Positions 24,893 to 32,549 of a stretch of 42,670 nucleotides of DNA are shown here, piece after piece. A program made the translations under genes and the position numbers. Position 1 is the stretch's first letter, and the number at the start of each line of letters is the position of its first letter. The notes below the pieces were generated by a model. It worked only from the letters and a program-made list of their open reading frames with translations, was not told where the DNA came from and did not search any database. This DNA comes from Segatella copri (GTDB lineage: Bacteria > Bacteroidota > Bacteroidia > Bacteroidales > Bacteroidaceae): the NCBI RefSeq assembly GCF_019127135.1, contig NZ_JAHOEA010000035.1, positions 1 through 42,670 on the forward strand. The letters are read 5' to 3'.

Positions 24893-24922
24893 ATGTGAAT
24901 GTGAATGTGAATTTGAAATGTA
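24893..24922. repeat. GTGAATGTGAAT-type dispersed repeat
   Basis: AATGTGAATGTGAATGTGAA followed by TTTGAAATG, upstream of the unknown operon; the inverse orientation recurs at 25083. Confidence 0.75.
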
Positions 24923-25082
24923 AATCAATGTATCGGGTTGTTCCATCCATTCCTTTTATTGGATATTGTGAATGAAATTCAGTCCTCGCGCGCGTACCTT
25001 ATTATATATATAATATGAACCTATTATAATGGCTACTATTACTTAAACACGATTATACGCTTCTCCTTCAGGTAACATTGAA

Positions 25083-25114
25083 AAACATTTCAAATTCACA
25101 TTCACATTCACATT
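25083..25114. repeat. GTGAATGTGAAT-type dispersed repeat, inverted
   Basis: ACATTTCAAATTCACATTCA continuing CATTCACATTTT; reverse complement of the copy at 24893, so the 190 bp between them is flanked by inverted copies. Confidence 0.75.
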
Positions 25115-25205
25115 TTTGCCTTTCCTCCTATCCACCAGCTAACCCACATAGCAAGTTACTGTGCGCCCGATGCCCCCAAAACTGCGTGGCGACGCACCAC
25201 CAGCC

Positions 25206-25260
25206 ACGTCCCGACGCAGATGGCGCTACGTCGGGACGTAGCGCCGACTGCATCGGGACG
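25206..25260. repeat. Overlapping GC-rich palindromes with TCGGGAC words
   Basis: GGCGCTACGTC (25222-25232) and GACGTAGCGCC (25235-25245) form a perfect 11-bp stem. ACGTCCCGACG (25206-25216) pairs alternatively with CGTCGGGACGT (25229-25239), so the two folds compete. A third GCATCGGGACGC follows at 25250-25261. Confidence 0.7.
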
Positions 25261-25307
25261 CAGTGGGAAAGGCAAAACATGCTATATAATGTTAACGGAT
25301 TTAACAT

Positions 25308-25331
25308 TTAATTTAATGGCCATTAAATTAA
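25308..25331. repeat. 24-bp perfect palindrome
   Basis: Centred on GGCC between 25319 and 25320; each half is TTAATTTAATGG. Lies ~110 bp upstream of the smalltalk-HU promoter. Confidence 0.8.
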
Positions 25332-25376
25332 TGGCGGTTAAATTAGGCGGAAGAGAATGGGATATGAGGGAGGAAT

Positions 25377-25416
25377 GCACGTGATTCGGGACAAGGATGC
25401 ACGACATTCGGGACAA
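25377..25416 (+). promoter_or_regulatory. Tandem 18-mer direct repeats upstream of the smalltalk-HU promoter
   Basis: GCACGTGATTCGGGACAA (25377-25394) and GCACGACATTCGGGACAA (25399-25416) are 22 bp apart, two helical turns, and end ~26 bp before the -7 element. They look like binding sites for a regulator acting from one face. Confidence 0.6.
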
Positions 25417-25442
25417 CTATTGTTTTTCAGAGAAAAATGTTG

Positions 25443-25450
25443 TATCTTTG
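25443..25450 (+). promoter_or_regulatory. -7 element of the smalltalk-HU operon
   Basis: TATCTTTG followed by CAC, with a partial ATTG at the -33 position (25419-25422, 20 nt away). Leader of about 125 nt to the first gene. Confidence 0.65.
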
Positions 25451-25582
25451 CACTGTCATTCATAAAGAACGGCAAATGGGAAATTAACCACTAGAAAACG
25501 GAGGGGAAAACGACAGGGGTGCACACCTGCCCAATCTCTTTCTAAATGTTGAACCATTAAAAAAAAGAAAGGAAAAAAGAAA

Positions 25583-25675
25583 ATGAAAAAGGAAGTTTGG
25601 AAAACTATCTTGCAGGTGATTATCGCTGTACTTACTGCCGTAGGCACCACGCTCGGCGTTACCAGCTGCATGTAA
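25583..25675 (+). CDS. Smalltalk protein (30-residue peptide)
   Basis: A 30-codon gene beginning MKKEVWKTILQVIIAVLTAV and ending TSCM. It matches the short Bacteroidetes family named 'smalltalk protein', found beside HU-family DNA-binding proteins. The peptide has a charged/aromatic N terminus, a hydrophobic core ILQVIIAVLTAVGTTLGV and a near-terminal Cys, suggesting a membrane-inserted or lipoprotein-like peptide. An A/G-rich purine stretch precedes the ATG. The HU gene follows after 37 nt. Function is unknown. Confidence 0.9.
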   Translation: MKKEVWKTILQVIIAVLTAVGTTLGVTSCM

Positions 25676-25712
25676 ACTGATTTGTTTAACCATTAAAAAA
25701 ACGATTTGAATT

Positions 25713-26255
25713 ATGGGTATTAAAGTAAAAGCAATTGAGCGCAACGTAGCGTTCGAAAAAGGTAAGCAAAAGTGGGCATTCGTGATGCAGGCTGAACTCT
25801 ACAGCCAGCTCAACGCCACGAAGGTGATAGAAGAAGCTGCCGTTCGCAGCGGATTGCCTAAGGCGGTAATCAACGCCGGATGGTCGGCCATCGGCGAAGT
25901 GATTGCTGCATGGGCCACCGAGGGCCACAGCGTGGCTGTGCCAGGATTGGGCAGCCTCCGATTCGGTCTTAACTCTACCGCCGTAGAGGATGTGAACAAG
26001 GTGAGCGCCAACCTCATCACCCGCCGATACATCATCTTCGTGCCTAACACCGACATCAAGAAGGAACTCGAAGAGACTTCCGTCAACATCACCTGCTACG
26101 ACCGAAACGGCAAGGTGGTGAAGCAGGTAACCTCTACCGATACGCCTCCTACTACCCCATCCGGAGGCGATAATCCATCCGGAGGCGATAATCCGTCAGG
26201 CGGCGATTCGGCTGGCGGAACCGGAAGCGAAAGCGGCGGCGATGGACTTGAATAA
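25713..26255 (+). CDS. HU family DNA-binding protein with Gly/Asp-rich tail
   Basis: A 180-residue protein of the HU-HIG type found in Bacteroidales. Residues ~1-125 are the HU-like domain (VIEEAAVRSGLPKAVINAGW; VAVPGLGSLRFGL), longer than the 90-residue classical HU. A short beta segment (VNITCYDRNGKVVKQVTS) follows at ~124-141. Residues 142-180 form a low-complexity tail of PSGGDN repeats, encoded by 18-bp tandem units. Predicted nucleoid or element-specific DNA binding. Second gene after smalltalk; terminator 25 nt downstream. Confidence 0.9.
   Translation: MGIKVKAIERNVAFEKGKQKWAFVMQAELYSQLNATKVIEEAAVRSGLPKAVINAGWSAIGEVIAAWATEGHSVAVPGLGSLRFGLNSTAVEDVNKVSANLITRRYIIFVPNTDIKKELEETSVNITCYDRNGKVVKQVTSTDTPPTTPSGGDNPSGGDNPSGGDSAGGTGSESGGDGLE
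26157..26210 (+). repeat. 18-bp tandem repeat encoding PSGGDN
   Basis: CCATCCGGAGGCGATAAT occurs exactly at 26157-26174 and 26175-26192, and a diverged third unit follows. Likely to vary in copy number by slippage. Confidence 0.85.
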
Positions 26256-26280
26256 AAGGTGCTGAGCCTGAAAAAGTAAA

Positions 26281-26315
26281 ACCCTCCCCAGGTCTTAAAA
26301 AGTCCTAGGGAGGGT
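26281..26315. terminator. Hairpin terminator after the HU gene
   Basis: ACCCTCCC-c-AGG / CCT-a-GGGAGGGT stem with an 11-nt loop. The T-tract is poor. A second stem GTCTGGCAA / TTGCCAGAC lies at 26323-26357, together closing the operon. Confidence 0.65.
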
Positions 26316-26510
26316 AAACTTTGTCTGGCAATTTAGATAGAAGTCAATTTGCCAGACGTCCCGAACACAACATGCTAACCCACACATAACCCCTTCGAAA
26401 TCAGCATGTCGCTAACAATCCTTTGTGCCTCAAATAAATAATACTTTTTTTCAAACCAAATCAACAGCCTAGCCTCACGGCTAAAACGTATATAATGTTC
26501 TTACCTTATT

Positions 26511-26798
26511 TCAAAACATGATGGTAACATATTCTGCAGCTATATCAACCAGCTTCTTGCGGCGGGCTACACCTATTATATAATGAGCCTCCTTCGCCGA
26601 ACAGTGGAAGTATTTCTTCACAGCTGTTACCAGTTCTTCCTTGCTTATCGAGCCTATACCCTTAGGATAAGCCTTGCGGATAGCCTTCTCGATGTCTGCC
26701 ATCTTATATTCATGGTGGCGCTTGTGGAAGTACTGCGATACAATGATAGAGAGAACTATCACGAGCAGGATGATAATAAATACTACAGACTTGTTCAT
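26511..26798 (-). CDS. Small single-pass membrane protein, unrecognised
   Basis: 95 residues starting MNKSVVFIIILLVIVLSIIV, a single N-terminal membrane anchor. A basic cytosolic part follows: HKRHHEYKMADIEKAIRKAY, then SISKEELVTAVKKYFHCSAKEAHYIIG, which resembles a small helical DNA- or protein-binding domain. The start at 26798 is chosen for the unusually good ribosome site AAAAGGAGATAAGGAA before ATG; an in-frame ATG ten codons upstream lacks one. The leader is ~100 nt and structured. It is convergent with the HU gene. Confidence 0.75.
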   Translation of the reverse strand: MNKSVVFIIILLVIVLSIIVSQYFHKRHHEYKMADIEKAIRKAYPKGIGSISKEELVTAVKKYFHCSAKEAHYIIGVARRKKLVDIAAEYVTIMF

Positions 26799-26812
26799 TT
26801 CCTTATCTCCTT

Positions 26813-26875
26813 TTAATTGATTAGACATATCAGGTTCGCTGAATCACCCTTCCGGGTGCTCCAAGTTTTCGGCAT
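26813..26875 (-). other. Possible 20-codon leader ORF before the membrane protein
   Basis: In the leader, ATG at 26875 opens MPKTWSTRKGDSANLICLIN and stops 14 nt before the membrane-protein start, overlapping its ribosome site. Two hairpins accompany it: ACCGATA/TATCGGT (26876-26894) and CACCC/GGGTG (26845-26858). No homology supports it. Confidence 0.3.
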
Positions 26876-26905
26876 CACCGATAGCCGTTATCGGTAAATC
26901 CTCTG

Positions 26906-26913
26906 CAAATATA
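26906..26913 (-). promoter_or_regulatory. -7 element for the small membrane protein
   Basis: TATATTTG on the minus strand, ~110 nt upstream of the chosen start codon. Confidence 0.55.
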
Positions 26914-26973
26914 GCATTTTTTCTTGAAACAACAACATTTTTCGGCATTTTTTTCACTATTTCTGCAAAAAAA

Positions 26974-27005
26974 CTTGCTAAATACAAAAAAAACACGTAT
27001 TTTTG
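26974..27005 (+). promoter_or_regulatory. Promoter of the DASS transporter gene
   Basis: CTTG (26974-26977), 20 nt, TATTTTTG (26998-27005), 30 nt before the start codon. Confidence 0.6.
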
Positions 27006-27035
27006 CAAGAAAATAATCCTTAAGACAGAAAGATA

Positions 27036-28502
27036 ATGCAAGAAACTGTAAAGAAAGTATTGAATGGCGATTTTAATCGCAAGAAAGCATTGCTGTTTCT
27101 TATAACGGCTCTGCTTACCGTTATCGTCTGGAACCTGCCCATCGACAGCTTCGGCATCGAAGGGCTCACCATCGTACAGCAGCGCGTCATCGCCATCTTC
27201 GTCATGGCCGTGATGCTCTGGCTCACCGAGGCCATACCGGCATGGGCTACCAGCGTAGTAATCATCTTCGTGCTGCTGTTCTTCGTCAGCGACTCCGCCT
27301 TTAAGATCATGCAAGGCTCGGAGGCAGAGATGGGCAAGCTGCTCGACTATCAGGGTGTGATGGCGTGCTTCGCCGACCCTACCATCATCCTCTTCCTGGG
27401 CGGTTTCGTACTCGCCATAGCCGCTACCAAGAGCGGACTCGACGTGATGATGGCAAAGGCCCTGATTGCGCCATTCGGCAAGCGTTCTGAGAACGTGCTG
27501 CTGGGTTTCATGCTCATCACCGGCATCTTCTCGATGTTCATCTCAAATACAGCCACCGCCGCCATGATGCTCACCTTCCTCACACCGGTGTTCAAATCAT
27601 TGCCGCCTTCGGGCAAGGGCCGCGTGGCGCTCACCATGGCCATACCTATCGGAGCCAATCTGGGCGGTATGGGAACCCCTATCGGAACCCCGCCTAACGC
27701 CTTCGCCTTCAAGGTTTTGAACGACCCTGCAGGACTCAACCTGGGTCTCAGCTTCGGCGACTGGATGCTCATCATGGCCCCTATGGTGCTCATCATGCTC
27801 GTGATGGCATGGATCATCATCCGCAAGATGTTCCCGTTCTCTGCCCCGACCATCGAGCTCAACATCGAGGGCAACATGCAGCACAACTGGCGCACCATGG
27901 TAGTGGCGGTCACCTTCCTGGCAACCATCGTGCTCTGGGTATTCGGCAAGCAGCTGGGCATCAACGCCAACACCGTGGCCATGCTCCCTATCGCCATATT
28001 CGCCCTTACGGGAGTGGTTACAGCCAAGGACCTGAAGGAGATTGACTGGGCTGTCATCTGGATGGTGGCAGGCGGATTCGCCCTCGGATTGGCGATGAAC
28101 GGCACCGGTCTGGCCGAGGCAGCCGTAAAGAGCATTCCGTTTGCAGAATTCAATCCGCTAGTCATCATGATTGTATCCGGACTGGTATGCTTCATCCTGA
28201 GTAACTTCATCTCCAACACCGCCACCGCCGCCCTGCTCATCCCTATCCTCACGGTGGTATGCGCCGGCATGGGCGACAAGCTCAACACCATCGGCGGCAC
28301 CTCTACCATCCTCATCGGAGTAGCGGTTTCGGCCAGCTGCGCCATGTCGCTGCCTATCTCAACCCCTCCTAACGCCATCGCCTACTCTACCGGCCTCATC
28401 CAGCAGACCGACATGGTGAAGGCAGGACTCACGGTGGGCATCCTGAGCATGATAGTGGGCTACGCCGTGCTCATCACCTTCTGCAAGATGGGCGTGCTCT
28501 AA
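27036..28502 (+). CDS. DASS/SLC13 family sodium-coupled dicarboxylate/anion transporter
   Basis: A 488-residue inner-membrane symporter of the divalent anion:Na+ family. The two inverted-repeat substrate motifs SNTATAAM (~170) and SNTATAALLIP (~392) are present, together with GTPIGTPPNA and ISTPPNA, which hold Na+ and carboxylate contacts. Length and topology fit VcINDY-like proteins. Likely cargo is succinate, fumarate or malate, or sulfate; sequence alone cannot decide. Followed 45 nt later by coaW on the same strand and probably read through into it. Confidence 0.93.
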   Translation: MQETVKKVLNGDFNRKKALLFLITALLTVIVWNLPIDSFGIEGLTIVQQRVIAIFVMAVMLWLTEAIPAWATSVVIIFVLLFFVSDSAFKIMQGSEAEMGKLLDYQGVMACFADPTIILFLGGFVLAIAATKSGLDVMMAKALIAPFGKRSENVLLGFMLITGIFSMFISNTATAAMMLTFLTPVFKSLPPSGKGRVALTMAIPIGANLGGMGTPIGTPPNAFAFKVLNDPAGLNLGLSFGDWMLIMAPMVLIMLVMAWIIIRKMFPFSAPTIELNIEGNMQHNWRTMVVAVTFLATIVLWVFGKQLGINANTVAMLPIAIFALTGVVTAKDLKEIDWAVIWMVAGGFALGLAMNGTGLAEAAVKSIPFAEFNPLVIMIVSGLVCFILSNFISNTATAALLIPILTVVCAGMGDKLNTIGGTSTILIGVAVSASCAMSLPISTPPNAIAYSTGLIQQTDMVKAGLTVGILSMIVGYAVLITFCKMGVL

Positions 28503-28547
28503 AGGGGCATCATCTGCGAGAATACACATTATTATATATATAAAGGA

Positions 28548-29381
28548 ATGAAAAAGATTGTTATAGGAATCGACGTAGGCATCTCTACGACCAAGATTGT
28601 GGGTATCGATGAAAGCGGCGTGGTGGTTAGCCCCATCCGCATCAAGGCCACCGACCCTATCACCTCGCTCTACGGAGCCTTCGGCAAGTATCTTCACGAC
28701 AACAAGATTGCGCTGAGCGATGTAGAACAGGTGATGCTAACAGGAGTAGGATCAGCCTATATCGACGAGCCCATCTACGGACTGCCTACCTCGAAGAGCG
28801 AGGAGTTCGTGGCCGACGGACTGGGCGCCCGATACGAGAGCAAGCTCGACCGCATGATCGTGGTGAGCATGGGAACCGGTACATCGCTCGTAAAATGCGA
28901 TGACAACGAGATAAGGCACATCGGAGGCATCGGCATAGGCGGCGGAACCCTGGCAGGACTGAGCCGCATCATGCTCAAGACCGACGACATCAAGCAGATT
29001 ATCAACCTCGCCAAGGACGGCGACGTGAGCAAGATAAACCTGCTGATAGGCGACATCAGCGCCAAGCCTCTGCCCGGACTCCCGATGAACGCCACCGCAT
29101 CACTCTTCAGCAACGCCAAGGCCAACGCTTCGCGCGAAGACATCGCCATGGGACTCATCTGGATGGTGCTGCAGTCGATAGGTTCGGCTACCATCCTCTC
29201 ATCGCTCGAATCGGGCATCAAGGATTTCGTGCTCATCGGCAACCTCACCCTGCTGCCACAATGCCGCGAGGTGTTCCCAGCCATGGAGAAACTCTACGGA
29301 GTAAGGTTCAGAATACCGAAATACTCGGAATTCTGCACCGCCATCGGAGCTGCGCTCGACTATAAGCGACAAGCAAAATAA
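28548..29381 (+). CDS. coaW: Type II pantothenate kinase
   Basis: A 277-residue ASKHA-fold kinase phosphorylating pantothenate, the first step of CoA synthesis. The phosphate-1 motif GIDVGISTTKIVG opens the protein. VSMGTGTSLV and GGIGIGGGTLAGL form the second phosphate/adenosine region, and the C terminus AIGAALDYK is typical. Length matches S. aureus CoaW rather than the ~310-residue type I or ~255-residue type III enzymes. It ends at a strong terminator. Confidence 0.9.
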   Translation: MKKIVIGIDVGISTTKIVGIDESGVVVSPIRIKATDPITSLYGAFGKYLHDNKIALSDVEQVMLTGVGSAYIDEPIYGLPTSKSEEFVADGLGARYESKLDRMIVVSMGTGTSLVKCDDNEIRHIGGIGIGGGTLAGLSRIMLKTDDIKQIINLAKDGDVSKINLLIGDISAKPLPGLPMNATASLFSNAKANASREDIAMGLIWMVLQSIGSATILSSLESGIKDFVLIGNLTLLPQCREVFPAMEKLYGVRFRIPKYSEFCTAIGAALDYKRQAK

Positions 29382-29390
29382 TCACCCCCG

Positions 29391-29429
29391 AATCGCCGCA
29401 ATGCCCTATACACGGGCGTTGCGGCGATT
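29391..29429 (+). terminator. Intrinsic terminator after coaW
   Basis: A 16-nt stem AATCGCCGCAATGCCC / GGGCGTTGCGGCGATT with a 7-nt loop, followed by TTTCTTTT. Confidence 0.92.
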
Positions 29430-29651
29430 TTCTTTTCCACCCCCTGCCACGGCACACAGACAACAAGGGAAAAACGCACACAAGCGCACAAAATGCGCAA
29501 CACGCTGATAGATAACAACTTAAACGTTTCGGGAAACGGAAATTTGTCAAAGTTTTCCAAAACTCTTTCGTTTCCTCCTGATTATCAGCGACTTAATATT
29601 TTTTAACGATAAAAAAGTTGTCCAAAAGTAATTACTTTCAGAAATATTTTA
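29430..29651. other. Upstream region of nrdD
   Basis: No gene. A palindrome CGTTTC-gg-GAAACG lies at 29525-29538 and a 14-bp palindrome AAAGTAATTACTTT at 29625-29638, just upstream of the nrdD -7 element. Confidence 0.6.
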
Positions 29652-29659
29652 TATCTTTG
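29625..29659 (+). promoter_or_regulatory. nrdD promoter with adjacent palindrome
   Basis: TATCTTTG (-7) at 29652-29659. The perfect palindrome AAAGTAATTACTTT (29625-29638) covers the position of the -33 element, and no TTTG is found there. This suggests control by a dimeric protein; it does not look like a classical FNR box. Confidence 0.6.
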
Positions 29660-29671
29660 CAATGTCAAAAG

Positions 29672-29707
29672 GAGGTACATATCTACCTCTTCAAGTCATA
29701 ATGACTT
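29672..29707 (+). promoter_or_regulatory. Two hairpins in the nrdD leader
   Basis: GAGGTA/TACCTC (29672-29689) and AAGTCAT-A-ATGACTT (29693-29707) lie in the ~90-nt leader, the first sequestering an AGGAGG-like stretch at 29670-29675. Significance unknown. Confidence 0.4.
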
Positions 29708-29750
29708 AATACTAAGTAATTTAAACATCAATCGTAAAAGTAATACTAAA

Positions 29751-31970
29751 ATGATCCAGACAGTAGTAAAGCGTGACGGACGCATCGTTGGATTCAACGA
29801 ACAGAAAATCATGGCAGCCATTCGCAAGGCCATGTTGCATACCGACAAGGGTGAAGATACCACTCTTATCGAGCAGATAACCGACCACATCTCTTATCGC
29901 GGCAAGAGCCAGATGAGCGTTGAGGCCATTCAGGACGCCATCGAGATGGAGCTCATGAAGAGTGCCCGCAAAGATGTTGCCCAGAAGTATATCGCATACC
30001 GTAACCAGCGTAACATCGCCCGCAAGGCGAAGACACGCGACGTATTCATGAGCATCGTCAATGCCAAGAACAACGACATCACCCGTGAAAACGCCAACAT
30101 GAATGCCGACACACCAGCCGGCATGATGATGAAGTTCGCTTCAGAAACCACTAAACCATTCGTCGACGACTACCTCCTCTCAGAGGATGTACGCGACGCC
30201 GTCATGCACAACTATATACATATTCACGATAAGGACTATTACCCAACCAAGAGTCTCACCTGCGTGCAGCATCCGCTCGACGTGATTCTGAACCACGGAT
30301 TCACAGCCGGTCACGGTTCAAGCCGTCCTGCCAAGCGCATCGAGACCGCAGCCGTGCTGGCTTGTATCTCTCTCGAAACCTGCCAGAACGAGATGCACGG
30401 CGGCCAGGCCATCCCAGCCTTCGACTTCTATCTGGCTCCATACGTACGCATGTCGTACCAGGAAGAGGTGAAGAACCTGGAGAAGCTGACAGGCGAAGAC
30501 CTGAGCAACCTCTATGATGCGCCTATCGACGACTACATAGAGAAGCCGCTCGACGGACTGCAGGGTCGCGAACGCCTGGAGCAGCACGCCATCAACAAGA
30601 CCGTGAACCGCGTGCATCAGGCGATGGAGGCATTCATCCACAACATGAATACCATCCACAGCCGCGGCGGTAACCAGGTAGTATTCTCAAGCATCAACTA
30701 CGGTACCGATACCAGCGCCGAGGGCCGCTGCATCATGCGCGAAATCCTGCAGAGCACCTATCAGGGCGTAGGCAATGGCGAAACTGCCATCTTCCCTATC
30801 CAGATATGGAAGAAGAAGAGAGGCGTAAACTATCTGCCTGAGGACAGAAACTACGACCTCTACAAGCTGGCGTGCAAGGTAACAGCCCGCCGTTTCTTCC
30901 CTAACTTCCTGAACCTCGACGCCACCTTCAACCAGAACGAGAAGTGGCGTGCTGATGATCCGGAGCGCTACAAGTGGGAGATTGCAACCATGGGCTGCCG
31001 CACCCGCGTGTTCGAAGACCGCTGGGGCGAGAAGACCAGCATCGCCCGCGGTAACCTGAGCTTCTCTACCATCAACATCGTGAAGCTCGCCATCGAGTGC
31101 ATGGGCATCGAAAACGAAAAGCAGCGCATCGACATGTTCTTTGCCAAGCTCGACAATATCCTCGACATCACAGCCAAGCAGCTCGACGAGCGCTTCCAGT
31201 TCCAGAAGACGGCGATGGCCAAGCAGTTCCCTCTGCTCATGAAGTATCTCTGGGTAGGCGCAGAAAACCTGAAGCCGGAAGAGACCATCGAGAGCGTCAT
31301 CAACCACGGAACCCTGGGTATCGGCTTCATCGGATTGGCAGAATGCCTGGTTGCCCTCATCGGCAAGCACCACGGCGAGAGCGAGAAGGCACAGGAGCTG
31401 GGACTGAAGATTGTTACCTACATGCGCGACCGTGCCAACGAGTTCAGCGAGCAGTATCATCACAACTACTCTATCCTGGCTACTCCAGCCGAGGGATTGA
31501 GCGGTAAGTTCACAAAGAAGGACAGAAAGCAGTTTGGCATCATCCCTGGCGTTACAGACCGCGACTATTATACCAACTCTAACCACGTGCCTGTATACTA
31601 TAAGTGTACAGCCCTGAAGAAGGCACAGGTCGAGGCTCCATACCACGACCTGACCCGTGGCGGCCACATCTTCTATGTAGAGATTGACGGCGATGCTACC
31701 CACAACCCTTCAGTTATCGAGAGCGTGGTAGACATGATGGATAAGTACAACATGGGTTACGGCTCAGTAAACCACAACCGCAACCGCTGTCTCGACTGCG
31801 GCTACGAGAATGCTGACGCCCACCTCGAGGTTTGTCCTAAGTGCGGCAGCCACCACATCGACAAGCTGCAGCGCATCACCGGTTATCTGGTAGGTACTAC
31901 AGACCGCTGGAACAGCGGCAAGCTTGCCGAGCTCCACGACCGAGTAACCCATATCGGAGGAGAAAAGTAA
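29751..31970 (+). CDS. nrdD: Anaerobic ribonucleoside-triphosphate reductase
   Basis: A 739-residue class III ribonucleotide reductase making dNTPs without oxygen via a glycyl radical. An N-terminal ATP-cone (MIQTVVKRDGRIVGFNEQKI) gives allosteric control. The catalytic barrel has the expected CISLETCQNEMHGGQAIPAFD. The C-terminal zinc site is Cys680/683/695/698 (CLDCGYENA...CPKCG), and the glycyl-radical motif is RITGYLVG (Gly711 by analogy with E. coli Gly681). The activase gene nrdG follows after 2 nt. Consistent with a strict gut anaerobe. Confidence 0.97.
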   Translation: MIQTVVKRDGRIVGFNEQKIMAAIRKAMLHTDKGEDTTLIEQITDHISYRGKSQMSVEAIQDAIEMELMKSARKDVAQKYIAYRNQRNIARKAKTRDVFMSIVNAKNNDITRENANMNADTPAGMMMKFASETTKPFVDDYLLSEDVRDAVMHNYIHIHDKDYYPTKSLTCVQHPLDVILNHGFTAGHGSSRPAKRIETAAVLACISLETCQNEMHGGQAIPAFDFYLAPYVRMSYQEEVKNLEKLTGEDLSNLYDAPIDDYIEKPLDGLQGRERLEQHAINKTVNRVHQAMEAFIHNMNTIHSRGGNQVVFSSINYGTDTSAEGRCIMREILQSTYQGVGNGETAIFPIQIWKKKRGVNYLPEDRNYDLYKLACKVTARRFFPNFLNLDATFNQNEKWRADDPERYKWEIATMGCRTRVFEDRWGEKTSIARGNLSFSTINIVKLAIECMGIENEKQRIDMFFAKLDNILDITAKQLDERFQFQKTAMAKQFPLLMKYLWVGAENLKPEETIESVINHGTLGIGFIGLAECLVALIGKHHGESEKAQELGLKIVTYMRDRANEFSEQYHHNYSILATPAEGLSGKFTKKDRKQFGIIPGVTDRDYYTNSNHVPVYYKCTALKKAQVEAPYHDLTRGGHIFYVEIDGDATHNPSVIESVVDMMDKYNMGYGSVNHNRNRCLDCGYENADAHLEVCPKCGSHHIDKLQRITGYLVGTTDRWNSGKLAELHDRVTHIGGEK

Positions 31971-31972
31971 AA

Positions 31973-32488
31973 ATGATTAGCGTATTAAGCATCGTACATG
32001 ATACGATGGTAGACGGTCCGGGCTTCCGCACATCCATTTATTGTGCGGGATGCCCCAACCATTGTCCGGGCTGCCATAATCCGCAGTCGTGGGACATCAG
32101 CCACGGCACGATGACCTCTACCGACGAGCTGATGAAGGAAATCATGAGCGACCCCTTCGCCAACGTCACCTTCTCGGGCGGCGACCCTATGTTTCAGGCA
32201 AAGGGCTTTGCCGAGCTGGCGCGCGCCATCAGGGAGCAGAGCAGCAAGAGCATCTGGTGCTTTACGGGCTATCTCTTCGAAAACCTCGTGAAGAATCCCG
32301 AGCAGCTGGAACTCCTCCGCCAAATCGATGTATTGGTAGACGGCCCCTTCGTACAGGCATTGCGCGATGAAGACCTCTTCTTCAGGGGCAGCAGCAACCA
32401 GCGCATCATCAACGTGCAGAAGTCGCTGAAAGAAGGAAGAGTGATAGAACTCAATCTTACAACAGAAAACCCGAATCCGGTATTGTAA
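31973..32488 (+). CDS. nrdG: Anaerobic ribonucleotide reductase activating protein
   Basis: A 171-residue radical-SAM activase that installs the glycyl radical on NrdD. The CX3CX2C cluster is CPNHCPGC, near residue 25. VDGPGFRTSIYCAGC and the SAM-binding FSGGDPM are present. The start ATG at 31973 is 2 nt after the nrdD stop; a longer frame overlapping nrdD adds 44 unrelated residues. A terminator overlaps the stop codon. Confidence 0.96.
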   Translation: MISVLSIVHDTMVDGPGFRTSIYCAGCPNHCPGCHNPQSWDISHGTMTSTDELMKEIMSDPFANVTFSGGDPMFQAKGFAELARAIREQSSKSIWCFTGYLFENLVKNPEQLELLRQIDVLVDGPFVQALRDEDLFFRGSSNQRIINVQKSLKEGRVIELNLTTENPNPVL

Positions 32489-32510
32489 ATCTACATACCA
32501 GATTCGGGTT
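32466..32510 (+). terminator. Intrinsic terminator overlapping the nrdG stop
   Basis: AAACCCGAATC-c-GGTA / TACC-a-GATTCGGGTTT stem; its 5' arm is the last codons of nrdG (NPNPV), followed by TTTCCCGTTTATTTTTT. Confidence 0.85.
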
Positions 32511-32549
32511 TCCCGTTTATTTTTTCATGCACGGATTACACGGATTTTC

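Larger units (their letters stand above)
24756..25442. other. Long intergenic region rich in palindromes and repeats
   Basis: No gene supported. It contains the promoter at 24805-24836, two GTGAATGTGAAT repeats in opposite orientation, an ACCTTATTATATATA motif (24996-25010), overlapping GC-rich hairpins (25206-25260), a 24-bp perfect palindrome (25308-25331), and tandem 18-mers at 25377-25416. Confidence 0.6.

Noticed and set aside
25078..25311. 77-residue plus-strand frame
   Set aside because: It starts within a dispersed repeat and translates the GC-rich palindromes; low-complexity and unlikely to be coding.
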